Assembly: GCA_021018815.1 (NCBI GenBank)
Contig: JAITYX010000063.1
Location: 2,779,501 to 2,843,500 of the forward strand
Direction of reading: 5' to 3'
Length of the DNA: 64,000 bases
Source of the DNA: Talinum fruticosum
Taxonomy: Eukaryota; Streptophyta; Magnoliopsida; Caryophyllales; Talinaceae
Positions 48,978 through 61,102 of the stretch are shown piece after piece (position 1 is the first letter of the stretch; each line of letters opens with the position of its first letter). The position numbers and the translations under genes were made by a program. Under the pieces are notes generated by a model. The model ran no database searches and was not told the DNA's origin. It saw only the letters and a program-made list of their open reading frames with translations.

Positions 48978-49583
48978 AAATTTGTGCAGATTCTAGACAG
49001 AGAAGCTCCGAATGTTTCAGGTTCCCTATTCAATTTCTCCATTTCCCAAGTTTATATATACATTTTTCTAAATTTTGTTCTTGCTTGTTCTTGCAAAATC
49101 ATAAGCAATAAAAATGGCGGGTATGTTGACTTTTCTCGAAAGAAAACATGAATGATCTTAAAAATAATCAAAATCCCATCTCGGTTTTGTCAAACAATTT
49201 AACATTTATGTTTCTCCTTTCCTGTATAAACTCCATCTTCATGTTTCTCTTGACTTCTCTCCTTTCTCTTTGATTATATTTCTGGTAAACCCCATTTCAC
49301 TTGTATTTCAATTTCTCAATTGATATTCTTTGTAAAATTTGATTTTTGTTTAACTGCAAAATTCAAATTTATATTCATACCCTTAGAGCCCAACTAGGCT
49401 GTACAGGGTCTGATGCAATAATTTTACCTTTTCTTATGATCCTGATTGAAATTTTTTGAAAGGTAGTCTTGATGTGTATTTTATGCTTCAAGCCTAAGGA
49501 GTTTTTTTAATGGTTTTTGATTAGTTAATGCAATTTGGAGATTCTGGGCCAGAGCAATTTATCAAGTTCTTGATGGTCTTAAG

Positions 49584-52500
49584 ATGGCTATGACAATTGA
49601 AGAGAAGAAAAGCAAAGTATGATCTGTTCCCTCCCCTTGAATATAATTTATCATGCTAATCTTCACTTTTTTCATTATAATAATTGTAATTTCATGTGAT
49701 TATTAGGATTTTTATTTCTTTGTTTATTGGATCAAATATTTTATGCTTCAATGTGGTTTAATTTATTCCTCATTTCCGGGGAATTTTACACCAAAATCCG
49801 ACCAACTGTGCTGTCGTTCTTCAAGAAAACGCGCTTTATATGTTCACCATGATCACAAGCATTTCTTTGCTTTGACCTCCTCATTATCCTTTTGCCATTT
49901 TCAGTCTTTCATATACAAAATGTTCTCGGCCAAAGAGAGGAGTCGAAGAGGAATCAAATACCCTTCTGGTTAGTTTCCTTGAACTCTCGGTTTGAATTTT
50001 TATATTATCTAAATGTGTAAGGTTCAAGGTTGAGTTATGCTCGAGGGTATTTTGAGTATAACCTTTCCGTTTGTCAGGGATAAGGCTATCTATATTAGGA
50101 CTTCATGTTCATGAAATATCGGGTCATATACATGTTGGAGGATTCAGTACCTAAAACGAGGTTGAAATTTTTCAAAGTTGTCTTAGGCTCAAGCATTTTT
50201 CAAAGTTGCCTTTCATGGACACTTTAGGCGAAATTAAGACCTCTAGTAATGTAGACAGTTGTATTGCAGAATGAGATATAGGTTTTGCTTCCTTTTTTTT
50301 TTCATTTTAAAAAAATTATTTTGATGATGAGTATTCTGGTGGTTTTGGGATGGTGGATGGATGATTATGTGGATGGCATTAATGCCAATTATTGAAAGAA
50401 GTGGATGGAAAGTGGTCCACCATGTTTTGGCTCTTCTGAGATCGATTGTTATGAAGAATAAGATTCATACATCAATTTTGGAGTAACCTTAACAGTGTAT
50501 GTCTTAAAAAAGAACAAAGAAAATACTGAAATGAATGGAAGCAAGAATAGTACATAGTATATGCTCCCATCCCATCCTATCTTTTCCAGAAGCAAATGGA
50601 ATAGATGAAGATTATGTTTGGTATCAATTTGGTTCTGAGATTTACTTTGTTTTCTTTTTTCACTCTTTATTTTTGGTTACTGTTTCATTGGTGAATATTT
50701 GATTTTGTTTTTGACAATCTGGTTGATGTTTGCTCTTCTTTCTCATATGCAGAAATAGAGTGTTTGACCAGCCCAGGTACTGAAATGCCGGCAGCTCAAA
50801 ATGTCAAGACCTTAAAGTACTTGGAAATGACTTCCTCAGCTCCATGCTTCGGTTTTGTTGAATGGATTTTAATACAAATCTTCTTAATTTTGGAATTCTG
50901 TTTTGTTAATTTTGTTTTTGTTTTGCCTTGGCAGGACCTTTGTGGCAACTTGGAACGTTGGAGGGAAGCCTCCTGAAAGCGGCCTTGTTCTCGATGATTT
51001 TCTCCAGCTCCACTCTCCTTCTGATATTTACATCTTGGGGTAATTCTCCCTCCCTCTAGTCCTTATTGAGTAACTAATTCTTTGTAGGTTCCTAGCAGAA
51101 GAAGGTGTTCAAAAACTGAAAAAAAGATAAGTATTTGGTTCCACTTGTTGACCACCTTGATTTCATGTGGTAAAAAATTTCTGCAAAAAGGTTCAGAAAT
51201 CTAAAGAAAATTTCGAAACTAGTTAGTCTATCTCTTCTAAATTTCTGGATCTCGGAGAAGATTTTCCTTTCTTGTGAAGAAAATTAGAATCTCCAACTAG
51301 CAGTTTATAGAAATACTGTTGAACTTTGTTTTCTTCAGAGTTTTGAGCTGACCATAGATTGTTGAAGAAGCTGAAGAATTGTGTATTACTAGAAAGCCTC
51401 CATTTCCGTTTCTTCTTCTGCACTTTCACATCTACATTTCGGTTTCTTCTTCTGCACTTTCACATTAGTTCTTCAAGAATCTAATCTGGCTATATTCAGT
51501 TTTCAGGAGATTGTCCCTTTGAATGCTGGTAATGTTCTTGTTCTTGAGGATACTGAGCCAGCAGTCAGGTGGCTGGCTCTCATTAATAAGTCCCTCAATG
51601 AATGTTACAGCGTCCAATCCCTTCGAAAAACTGCCTCTTCCTTAGATTCAAGGCTTAATGGAACAAAAGCACCAAAGCTAGTGACAACTCCGAGTGGTTC
51701 ACTTTTCTTTCCAAAGTACTCCCTCAAAGCCATGAGCAAGCAATTTAGGACAGAAAGGAAGAAGAGGCTCAAGAGTTGCAACTGTGTTGTCCCTGAAATT
51801 GAGAGGAGATACAACAGGGACTCTTGTTTCCGGTGCCAACAAAGTGATGTTAGTGAAGATGATCTTTCTTCAGAAGAGGATGATGGACCGAATGGGGTTG
51901 TTTTTTCAGAAGTTGCTAATTACTCCGGAAATGGCCAAAAGTATAGTCTAATTGTGAGCAAGCAAATGGTCGGGATTTTTCTTACCATATGGGTGAGGAC
52001 AGAGCTTGTTCAGCATGTTAGCCACTTGAAATCATCTTGCATCAGTCGCGGTATTATGGGCCTTGGCAACAAGGTAATGTCTTTGTTTTTTGAGGAAAAT
52101 TCAATTTGAAATAAGTGTTATCCTGTTATTTGTGGGGTTTGGGGAGGTCAAGATTTGCATGTCCTTACCTCTAAGCAATCAATATAGGTAGAGAGATTGT
52201 TATTGAATAATTCATATATAGATTTTTGTCTTGAAAAACAAAAGGAAAGAAAGAAATGGACAAGGGAGATGTGCAAAAATAGACCTTAGGAGATCCCAGT
52301 CTAGTCATACTGAATTATAGATAGTGATAGATCCAAATCCAAATTTTGTACCCCGAGAGTCCAGTTTAGAATAACCAGTTTAGAGAGACATTTTGCTTTT
52401 GTCACTACAATTCAAGCAGGAAAAAAATGCTCTAGAGCGACCATTTGCTTTGCAGAAAATGGATGTTTGATGTCTGTAGATTTTGCTTCAACACTGGGAT

Positions 52501-53730
52501 TCTTGGTTGCAGGGTTGTATATCCGTGAGTATGCTATTGTACCAGACGAGCTTCTGCTTCATCTGTAGTCACCTGGCTTCTGGTGAAAAAGAAGGAGACG
52601 AGCTCCGAAGAAATTCAGATGTTATAGAGATACTTAAGAACACTCAGTTTCCAAGGAGATGCAAAGTTCCCAACAGCAGAGTTCCTGACAAAATATTAGA
52701 CCATGAGTAAGTACATATATATTCTTTTACAGGTAATATATGATACTTAGAAATTCATGGTAAATGCTGACTAATTTGCATTTTGTTTGGGGCCATACAA
52801 AAAAAAAAAAAAAAAAGCCGCATCATATGGTTTGGAGATTTGAATTACAGAATCGCTTTGAGTCATACTGATACCCTGAAGCTCCTGAAGAAGAAGGATT
52901 GGGAAAGCCTGCTCAACAAAGATCAGGTAACTTGTGGCAACTTTGTCGATGAAATCATCTTGAATGCATCCTAGTTCAATTTTTACTTATCCGATTCTTG
53001 TTCCTTTCAGAGCCTGCCTTCCAGAAAAAAGTTTAAGTTGGTTTATTTGGGGTTCTAGTCAAGTGTGCATTAGTGGTTAGTTGTCCAATAGATTGGTTAA
53101 AAGAATGCTTTACTGGAGGCTAGAAGCATTAGGGTCAGTTTGGTTTGGCTTTGGTCTAGTCCAATTTGGTTTGAATATTTATTTTGGTGTCGGGGTCGAG
53201 TCTGGTTTCAGGTCATTTGGATGGATTGGTCGTCCTGCCAGGTCTTATCACGTATGTCTATCGAATTACGCTAGCAACAACCTCTACTATTCATTCATTC
53301 ATTGATTAACATCGACATAGGCCTAAATGTTGCTGGTTTTGCTTCAAACAGCTTAAAATCGAAAGGGAAGCAGGGCGAGTATTCAAAGGATGGAGAGAAG
53401 GACTAATCAAATTTGCACCTACTTACAAGTATTCTTTCAACTCGGACACTTACCTCGGAGAGACCACCATCTCACCGAGCAAACGAAGAACTCCAGCTTG
53501 GTACACCACAAAACTTCACATAATTTTACGACCCGGCTTTAGGAAAAATATATGTAGGTGACATTTGAATGTATATAAATTTCAGGTGTGACAGAATACT
53601 ATGGAAGGGAGACGGGATATATCAACTGTCTTATGAACGCAAGGACTCTAACAAGTACCAGTTTTCCGACCACCGGCCTGTTTGTGCAAATTTTTCTGTT
53701 GATGTTTCTGTTAGGGAACGGAGCTTCTAA
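49584..53730 (+). CDS. Type I inositol polyphosphate 5-phosphatase, 9 coding exons
   Basis: The enzyme removes the 5-phosphate from inositol polyphosphates (Ins(1,4,5)P3 and, in some members, phosphoinositides) in the cytosol or at membranes, ending calcium-linked signalling. Exons: 49584-49616, 49905-49968, 50753-50816, 50935-51039, 51500-52073, 52513-52706, 52818-52926, 53352-53500, 53586-53730; 478 residues. Catalytic landmarks of the family are intact: WNVGG (60-64), FQEIVPL (90-96), GLGNKG (276-281), WFGDLNYR (349-356), PAWCDRIL (429-436) and SDHRPV (458-463). The large exon 51500-52073 carries the plant-specific basic/acidic insert. The mini-exon start ([11 protein letters not shown]) is inferred from open phase and a GT donor; ATG 49590 or 49920 are alternatives, the latter giving 462 residues. 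No stop or frameshift was found. The exon-7 acceptor is preceded by a poly(A) run. I cannot assign it to one numbered paralogue. Confidence 0.92.
52799..52816 (+). repeat. A18 homopolymer abutting a splice acceptor
   Basis: A run of 18 A immediately precedes the G of the acceptor AG for the exon starting at 52818, where a U-rich tract would normally lie. Confidence 0.9.
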
Positions 53731-54649
53731 TTTCAATTTCATCAAAATGGAAGCTGAAGAAAGGTTAGCATTTTCTTTGTTATATTGTTTTCCTTGAAGC
53801 TGGTTTCCATTCTCTTGCACTGACAATAACTAAGCGTGGCTAAAATTCATTAACCATGGTGAAAATACAACCCCGGGAAAACTGAACCAATACATACCCC
53901 TATCCACAGTCAAAAGATGTACTTCGAGTCTCTAGACTCACACCTGATTACCGAACTTAAACTGGACCCGACAGTGAAACTAAATGATTAATTGCTTTTG
54001 TAAAACAAGTTTAAGAGAAAACGATCATAGATGCAACTATTACCTAAACTTGACCTTTCATCCAAAATTAACCCAACTTCAAGACAAGGATTGACTTTTT
54101 TTTTGGTCTTTTTTGCCAGGTACTGACTTGCTGATTACTGCAGTTGAAAATTGAAGAAAAAAAAAAACCTTATATTTCTTTTTCCTGCTGACATGATCTG
54201 GAAGTGACAAAGTTGTAGGCTAATTCTTTTTATTTTTCCCCAATGCTAACCCCTTTTTTCCATCTGGTTTGCTGAGCAGTTGTACATAATCTGAAAAGCA
54301 ATGATAGTAGAAATTAAGCTTTACATATTCTTTTCTTCTTTTTTTATTCTTCTTAATTTATAAATTTGTAAAAGAAATATGGATGTCAGTAACTTTTTTA
54401 TGTTTGGATTAACCTTATGCAGAAAGAATTATAAAATGTTATATTTGCCAACAAAAAGCTTATACATTAATCTCTCTCTCTTGCTGGTATACTTTAATTT
54501 TTCTCCTTTCGTTTGACATTACTCAAGCATAGTATCAGAGCGAATCAATATGAAATAACTTAAATCTGATAAATTCTCACACAAAAAGTTGCCTCTCTCA
54601 ATTTCTTCCTCACCCTCTTGATTCAAAAATCAAAACATCGACTAAGAGA
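53731..54649. other. 3' UTR and flank of the 5-phosphatase gene
   Basis: AT-rich with T runs and a CT run at 54471. No further gene is supported. Confidence 0.5.
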
Positions 54650-54930
54650 TCGAAATATGGATGTTGGCAAGTGACAAAACTTATGATGAAATCGATGTAA
54701 GAATGATGGAGTTTTCTTCATCTGTGAAAGATAAATGGATGTTGGCCATATATTATATACAGGTGCCACCAATCATATGATTCCTGGGTTATGATTTGTC
54801 AAATAATTTCTAATAAACCACATATGAGATTGCCAAATGGCCGAAGTTTTATGGTTAATTACATTGGACGTATTTAGCATCAAAATACCAGCGTATTTAT
54901 GATACACTTGGAAGTTTAGGGATACTTAGC
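54650..54930 (+). pseudogene. Ty1/Copia protease-region fragment
   Basis: One frame reads ILYTGATNHM followed by IPGL, matching the Copia protease motif (I/L)LD(T/S)GATNHM with the catalytic Asp changed to Tyr (54756-54758). After a stop comes MRLPNGRSFMVNYIGR, the usual segment downstream of that protease. No integrase or RT follows. It is a dead fragment. Confidence 0.6.
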
Positions 54931-55596
54931 AACAATATGGCATCTGTAAGTATAATAAGATCTGAGATACATATAAGAATTTACCTCTGAAAATTTAAGA
55001 TCGCAATTACTTTCTATCTAGCTAGACTAAGCTAGTCAAGTTAAATATTTTGATTACATTTAAAGGCAAGTCTATTTCAATTAAGATTCTTGACAGCCAG
55101 TTTAAGGTTAATTAATAAAAATAATATCCCACTGTATTTATATCATTGTCCTTTTTGTTTTAGTCTCTTAATACGAGGCTTATAACTTTTTTCAATCATT
55201 AGTGGAGCAAAACTCGAAAATGAGATACAAAAACAGTTGCTAAATACAATCTCTACTTAACTAAAGTTATATAATCCGCTAAGTACTATTATAATAGCTG
55301 CTAAATCTAATCACGTCAAGCATTGGAGGCACCTTACGAGAAAGAAGCTCACCTTGTCTCTTACTCTCAGGCTCTTTTGTCAAATTCAAACTCCTAGTAC
55401 TTTTCCTTATTGTCAGAGTTTCAACTCCTAAAGTAATCAATATAATTTTCTTAGTGATGTCAGTAGTCTCTTTTGCAATTATAACTGGAGTAGGTAAATC
55501 TTGCATCTGCTCCTTTTGTTGAGAATGTGCAGTTGAATTCTTTTTATCATAAGGCTGTATACTTACAATTCTTCTTATTATTTTTACAATTTAATT
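54931..55596. other. Gene-less stretch
   Basis: A 75-codon minus-strand frame (55279-55506) has no recognisable domain. Nothing else was seen. Confidence 0.4.
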
Positions 55597-56099
55597 TACT
55601 ACTACAAGAACCATTTTTAACTGTAGTTAAAAATGACCTTTAACTACAATTAACATGTATCGTTTATGTGACCATCGTTGTATATAGCATCTTTTACTAC
55701 GGTTCAAAACCCTAGTAAAAGAGCACCTATGACGACGGTTCTTGTTTATGGACCATCGTCATACGTCCCGGCACAAATCATAGCAGAAACGCCAAAATGT
55801 TTAGGCCAGGACATGTGACGACGATTCTAATGGAAGAACTATCATCCCTTTTTTAAATTTTTTTTTTTGTTTTTCCTACCCTCTTTCCAAAATACACTAT
55901 AAAATACATCACAACTTACACAGTAACAACCAACGAGTCTCAATTGTTCCGAATATTACAAAAATTTAATATATTACTACAATCACAACAAGTTTTGTTT
56001 CCAACAAGTTCAACAACACGATTCCATATTTCACAATAAGTTCCAGAAAAGAATATATTACAATGATGTGAAAATATAATACAAAAAGTACTCTTGTTT

Positions 56100-56487
56100 A
56101 AGTATTTATGTCAAAAAGTTCATCTCTCATCTTGAAACTTTGTGTTATAAACTGATTCAATGTTTATGTCAAAAGGAAAATCTCTATTTACCCAAATTCA
56201 TGCTTTTATAGTTGATTTAGTTATATGATTGTCTTTATGACGATATTGCTTGTTTGGAATTGTTGTATCGGTAGCCTACACAACATATATACAACATATT
56301 TGTTGCCCACGATGTCAATGCACAAACTCCAAGCAAGTAATATATTCATAAAGACAAACACACAACTCAATCTACTAAAAACCATCACTTTAGGTAAATA
56401 AAGATGAACCATTTGACATAAATATTGAAGTCATTTAAACCACAAAGTTTCAAGATAAAGAGATGGACTTTTTGACATAAGTACTGA
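56100..56487. repeat. Inverted repeat in the CACTA interior
   Basis: Arms of about 165 bp: ATTTATGTCAAAAAGTTCAT at the left is mirrored by TTTTTGACATAAGTAC at the right, and AACTTTGTG by CACAAAGTTTCAAG. Confidence 0.8.
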
Positions 56488-57232
56488 AAAGGGAATACAC
56501 AAACATGACATCTCATCAACAATCTCTATTTCCTTAGTCATGGTCCCAAAGTGATGCTCCTCATGAATACATTGCTTGGAGTTCTTGTCCACCTAAAAAC
56601 TGAGGAAAATGTTAAGCAACAACTTATCCACAAGAAACATAACAAACATAGAAGGATCATAAATTAGAAAGTAACATCAATGCTAACATTTGGTTTCTAT
56701 TCTTGCTCCGCTTCTCAACAAGGGACTTCGTGGTATAAATCACTTCATCTGAATTTATATCAAACTATTCCTTGTTGAGAAGCGGGAGGTAAGATTAGCT
56801 ACCAAAACCGAGACAAGCGTTAAGCAACAATTATCCTCTAAAAACATTACCTAAAAAGCTTAGGCCTTTTAACCCTCATTGAAGAATGATCTTCTACAAA
56901 ATTCAAGTACTTAAAGCAACAAATTCTCCATAAGAAACAGAACAAACAGAACAAACATAAAAAAATTATAAAATGGGAAAGGAAAGTTAAAACTAACGTT
57001 GATCACTAATCTCGCCTTCCGCTTCTCAACCGAAAAAACATTCTACCCTTCCATTGGACAGCTTAGTCCTTATTTTGATCCTTATCGAACAATGATCCGT
57101 TATATGAATACTACAAGTCAAAAATAATGAAAAGCAAACTGCAGTTTCGAAACAAGCAACAATATGGATATCCTCCGGAATAAAATATTGTTATACAATA
57201 ATGTTCTTACCGAATTAATATAATTAAATGGT

Positions 57233-57603
57233 TTATGCCTTTTTTGCCCTTCCTTTGGACTTATCTTTAATATATATGCCCTCTTGATGTTCAACCCTTA
57301 AACACAATTCATCAAAATTGGCATCCTTATTTTCAACAGGCATTCCCAAGGAGAAGGGTGCGGTCTCCTTAACAAACTCACATACATTTTCATCATCCCC
57401 ACTAGCAACATGCCTCTTTCCTTGAAAAACAATAGACCACTTATCGTTGGCCGGGTTGTTAACGTAGAACACTTGTCTTGCTTGGGATGCCATAACAAAT
57501 TGATCCCCTTTATGCCCTTCTCTTGTGAGATCGACCTCATCAAAATACACAAATTTGATAACAAATTTATCTTTATGATCGACAAGTATTTGGGGAGATC
57601 CAT
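57233..57603 (-). pseudogene. DUF4216 remnant of a CACTA transposase
   Basis: The minus-strand frame contains DQFVMASQARQVFYVNNPAN and KWSIVFQGKR. This matches the conserved LASQAKQVFYVxDP core of DUF4216, which lies C-terminal to the transposase_21 domain in plant CACTA proteins. About 105 residues are open, ending in a lysine-rich tail (KDKSKGRAKKA) before a stop. The preceding transposase domain is absent from the element, so it is non-functional. Confidence 0.8.
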
Positions 57604-57662
57604 ATATTCAAAAAAGGTTATAAGTTTTTACTTTTTATAGTGTGGTTAAATTTCTCTTTTTT

Positions 57663-57666
<4 letters not shown>

Positions 57667-57722
<56 letters not shown>
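57667..57722. repeat. (AT)n microsatellite
   Basis: Uninterrupted TA units inside the CACTA element. Confidence 0.95.
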
Positions 57723-57727
<5 letters not shown>

Positions 57728-57764
57728 GAGGAGAATATATATATACATTATCATAAACTAGACA

Positions 57765-58300
57765 TGATTTTTTTGAAGTTTTACATAATGCATAACACTA
57801 TTAATATGAATAAAATGTTGAGTCATCCATTTAGTTTGCTTTAACTACCCCAAGACATAACTAGAATCGAAGTTTCTAGAACGCTTGTTGTCTTTAACAA
57901 TGATATCGGGTTCATAATGTAAGACATGGAGTCTATGTGTAACGTGGGTTGGTCCATGAAGAAAGGGAAAAGGATAAATGATTTATTTGAGAAAAAGGTG
58001 GTAAATAATAATAAAACTAGTAATAATTCCTTATTGTTTATCACAGTTTTCTCCAATAAATCCTTTATCCCTTTTCTCTGTCTTTGTGGACCGACCCATG
58101 CTGCACATAGATTTTATGTCTTGCCTAGTGAATCCGGCCTCATTACTAAAGTCAACAAGGGTTATGAGAACTCGGTTCTAGTTATGTCTTGGACTAGTTA
58201 AAGCAAACTAAATGGATAACCTCAACATTTCATCGATATTCATTATTGCCTTATGCATTACGTAAACTTCAAAAAAACATGTACTCTAGTTTACGATCAT
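57765..58300. repeat. Inverted repeat of about 250-bp arms in the CACTA interior
   Basis: CATCCATTTAGTTTGCTTTA (left) is mirrored by TAAAGCAAACTAAATGGATA (right), and GGACCGACCCATGC by GGGTTGGTCCATG. The centre is near 58020. Confidence 0.85.
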
Positions 58301-59774
58301 GTATAATACAACAAACTTACAACTAAAAAGGAAACCGTAAATTTAGATAATTGGATAAATTAGTCCACCCCAACATCAACTCATCAAAATAAATAAATTT
58401 GATAACAAATTTATCTTTATGACAATTATTTGGGGAGATCCCTATATATTCAAATGCATTTTTAATTTTTACATTTTCACCTTTATATTTTCTCCCTTTT
58501 GATGATTACACCCTAAACCACAAATTTTTCTATTTCCCCAAACCCTAAACCATAAATATTTTTATTTCTCTAAACTCTAAACATATTTAGATGCCAATTT
58601 CTATAATTGAATAAATGAGTCCACCCCAACATCACCTCATCAAAATAAACAAATTTGAATAAAAATTTATCTTTATGAGAAGTTTTTTTGGGGATGACCC
58701 TATATCTAAATCATCTTTCTACTTCTCTAAAACTCTAAATGAATTTGGCTATACTCTTTCGATTTACCATCCTTAAATATTATTCTATTTCCCTATAATT
58801 AAATCCTAAACTCCTAAACCCATTTCACAAAATTTCAAACATTTCACGAATTTTCAACTTAATAAACTCGGCAAATGTTACCCACATTCTCAATATTCAA
58901 AATTTTAACAAATATTCAAAATTTTAACAATCTCAAACATTACCTACATTCTCAACATTAAGATAATTACCACAATACATTCAATATTTAACTATCTAAA
59001 TTTTATAAATAACTTAAAGTGAAAAATAAGAGAGGATAGAGATTCATACTTGTAAGACCTACGACAACAACGAGGGTGAGGGAGAGACTTGATAGCGAGA
59101 ATGAGCGAGAGGAGATCTACACTTAAAAGAGACGAGAGAAAACTATGAGAGAAAGGAAAGATTAAGTGAGAGGATAGCTACAACGGTGAGGATAACTTAC
59201 CGGTTAAACTCGATCGGCGAGGAAACAAGCAGGTACGAGTTCTAGATCTAAGGTAGTAGTTGAGGAGAGGAACCGTAGAGAACGATAAGACCGAGAGTAG
59301 AGAGTAGATGTAAGTGGGTGTGGAAACAACAAGTATCATTTCTCGGGTTTTTAGATTGTATCTCGGATAGACATTTGACGATGGTTTAATGAAAGAACCG
59401 TCGTCAAAAGGTTTCGGCAATATATATCATGACAGTTCTCCGAAAGAACCATCGTCATATGTGTTACACAATGCCCGTTATTTATAAAAATGTCATCGGT
59501 CCATTTTTTATAACGGTTTGTCCATTTAACCGTCAGTAAATCGACCATAATCAAAAGTCATATCTCGTGATAGTGATTCTTCCGACTTTTTATTATTATT
59601 CAATTTCTTACAATTCCATACAAATTTTTACTAGAGACCGAATCGTATTTCTTTCCCTAACCAAAAAACACATCCTATGTCCTTGTACGTGTGTGCTTGG
59701 GAGGAGAGTAAAGAGGAATTTGACAAGAGTTAATAAGCATGCTTACTCCTTACCTTTGCTTGGGAGTACACCAT

Positions 59775-59776
<2 letters not shown>

Positions 59777-59827
<51 letters not shown>
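59777..59827. repeat. (AT)n microsatellite
   Basis: About 25 AT units just right of the CACTA element. Confidence 0.95.
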
Positions 59828-59831
<4 letters not shown>

Positions 59832-60460
59832 TTGGGTAGAATTCATATATGAATGACACATAAGATTGCCATGTAAGCATTGTAGTTAATAATTAGTGAT
59901 AATATAAATAGCAAAATAAATATAGTTTGCCGTACAAAACAAAAGATTAATATGATAAATTATTAAATTATATTAAAAAAGACTATTCAACTACCAAAAG
60001 TTCTATAATGCTACTGTAATAATTATTTGTATGTCATGGAATATAAATTTCTGAAAAATCAACGATTTTAATTTTATTGATACCAACGAATTTAACATGT
60101 TTTATACATAGAATGTAAGTCATATTTATATTTAGCAAGAATAAAAAGGATTGTCAATATTTTACTTACCGGTGATAATCCTCCATATTGTGATAAAAAT
60201 TATACTTAGTTATAACTCTCTTATAATTGCACATAGAAAATGTTCATATATTAATAATTGAATTTAAAATAATAAAAACTTTAAAAAATATTATTATATT
60301 TTTTAAAAAATTTTGGTACAAAAAATATTAATAAAATTAAAAAAAATATCTCAAATCCTTACAGAGGAAAGGTACGGACCTAATTATTAAGAGTAAGGAG
60401 GAACGTTGGATTTCTCTTACTCCTCCCACTCCATTTCAGTCTCATTTTATGCATTCCAAT
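59828..60460. other. Gene-less AT-rich stretch
   Basis: Nothing recognised. Confidence 0.5.
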
Positions 60461-60474
60461 TTGGGGTGGTGTAA

Positions 60475-60715
60475 CCAAGAGAATATTAACCTAGTGGTTA
60501 ATACTCCACACTTCCAATATCTCCACAAGGTTCGAACCTTATTGGAGACAATTTTCTTACTGGGTGTGTAAGAAGTTGGGATGTGTTTTAGGCTTAGGTT
60601 TTAAACCTGGGCTTGGTATCCTTACCCCTTCCCTGAGCATTTAAGCCCAATTGGGTTTATCTTTGAGAGAGGGGCCTAATTAGGTGGCCTACACTTACCC
60701 CAAAAAAAAAAAAAA
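60475..60715 (+). mobile_element. tRNA-derived SINE with TSD and poly(A)
   Basis: The pol III A box region TTAACCTAGTGG (60486-60497) and B box GGTTCGAACC (60529-60538) are in tRNA-like spacing. A unique body follows, then a run of 14 A. TSDs TTGGGGTGGTGTAA (60461-60474) and TTGGGGTGATGTAA (60716-60729) differ at one base. At 241 bp it is the best copy of the family also seen at 10892 and 20030. Confidence 0.92.
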
Positions 60716-60729
60716 TTGGGGTGATGTAA

Positions 60730-61080
60730 AGTTAAGTAAGTCACTTTTTTATAACAATTATTTAGGTTGCCAACTTTGTTTGTTCAAATATGTACTATTG
60801 TACTAGTTTTAAATAGTGATATTAACATCAAATTTGATCTTGAATTATACTCCATAATTATTATTAACTAATTATTATTTATTTCTTGCTCATTTTTACT
60901 CTCTCTCATACTTTCTATGAAACATCCAAACAAACAAAGTAACTAGCTACTCTGTCTAACTCTATATTTTTTTGAAAAAAGGTAAATAATTATGATTCAA
61001 ATTTTCTAAAAGGACAGTTCAAAATATGTACATCGGAGTAGTGGTAGAGCTTACATAACTACAAGTTCATCCCATTTAAC
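60730..61080. other. Gene-less AT-rich stretch
   Basis: No feature recognised. Confidence 0.5.
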
Positions 61081-61102
61081 AACATATGTATTCGCTCTCA
61101 CA

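Larger units (their letters stand above)
55597..59575 (-). mobile_element. CACTA transposon with both ends and TSD, internally deleted
   Basis: The left end TACTACTACAAGAACCA (first base mutated from C) and the right end ATATCTCGTGATAGTG are flanked by ATT on both sides (55594-55596 and 59576-59578). Subterminal zones carry GACGACGGTTCTT / GAAAGAACC repeats in both orientations. The 3,979-bp interior has two hairpins (56100-56487, 57765-58300), an (AT)n tract and a DUF4216 remnant on the minus strand. It lacks the main transposase domain. It shares its family with the relics at 3830-10272. Confidence 0.88.

Noticed and set aside
48377..49042. Minus-strand frames of 97 and 120 codons
   Set aside because: They are antisense to the likely 5' leader and CT tract of the 5-phosphatase gene, with no domain.
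60486..60538. Possible functional tRNA gene (A and B boxes)
   Set aside because: No cloverleaf or acceptor stem; the boxes belong to a SINE with TSD and poly(A).
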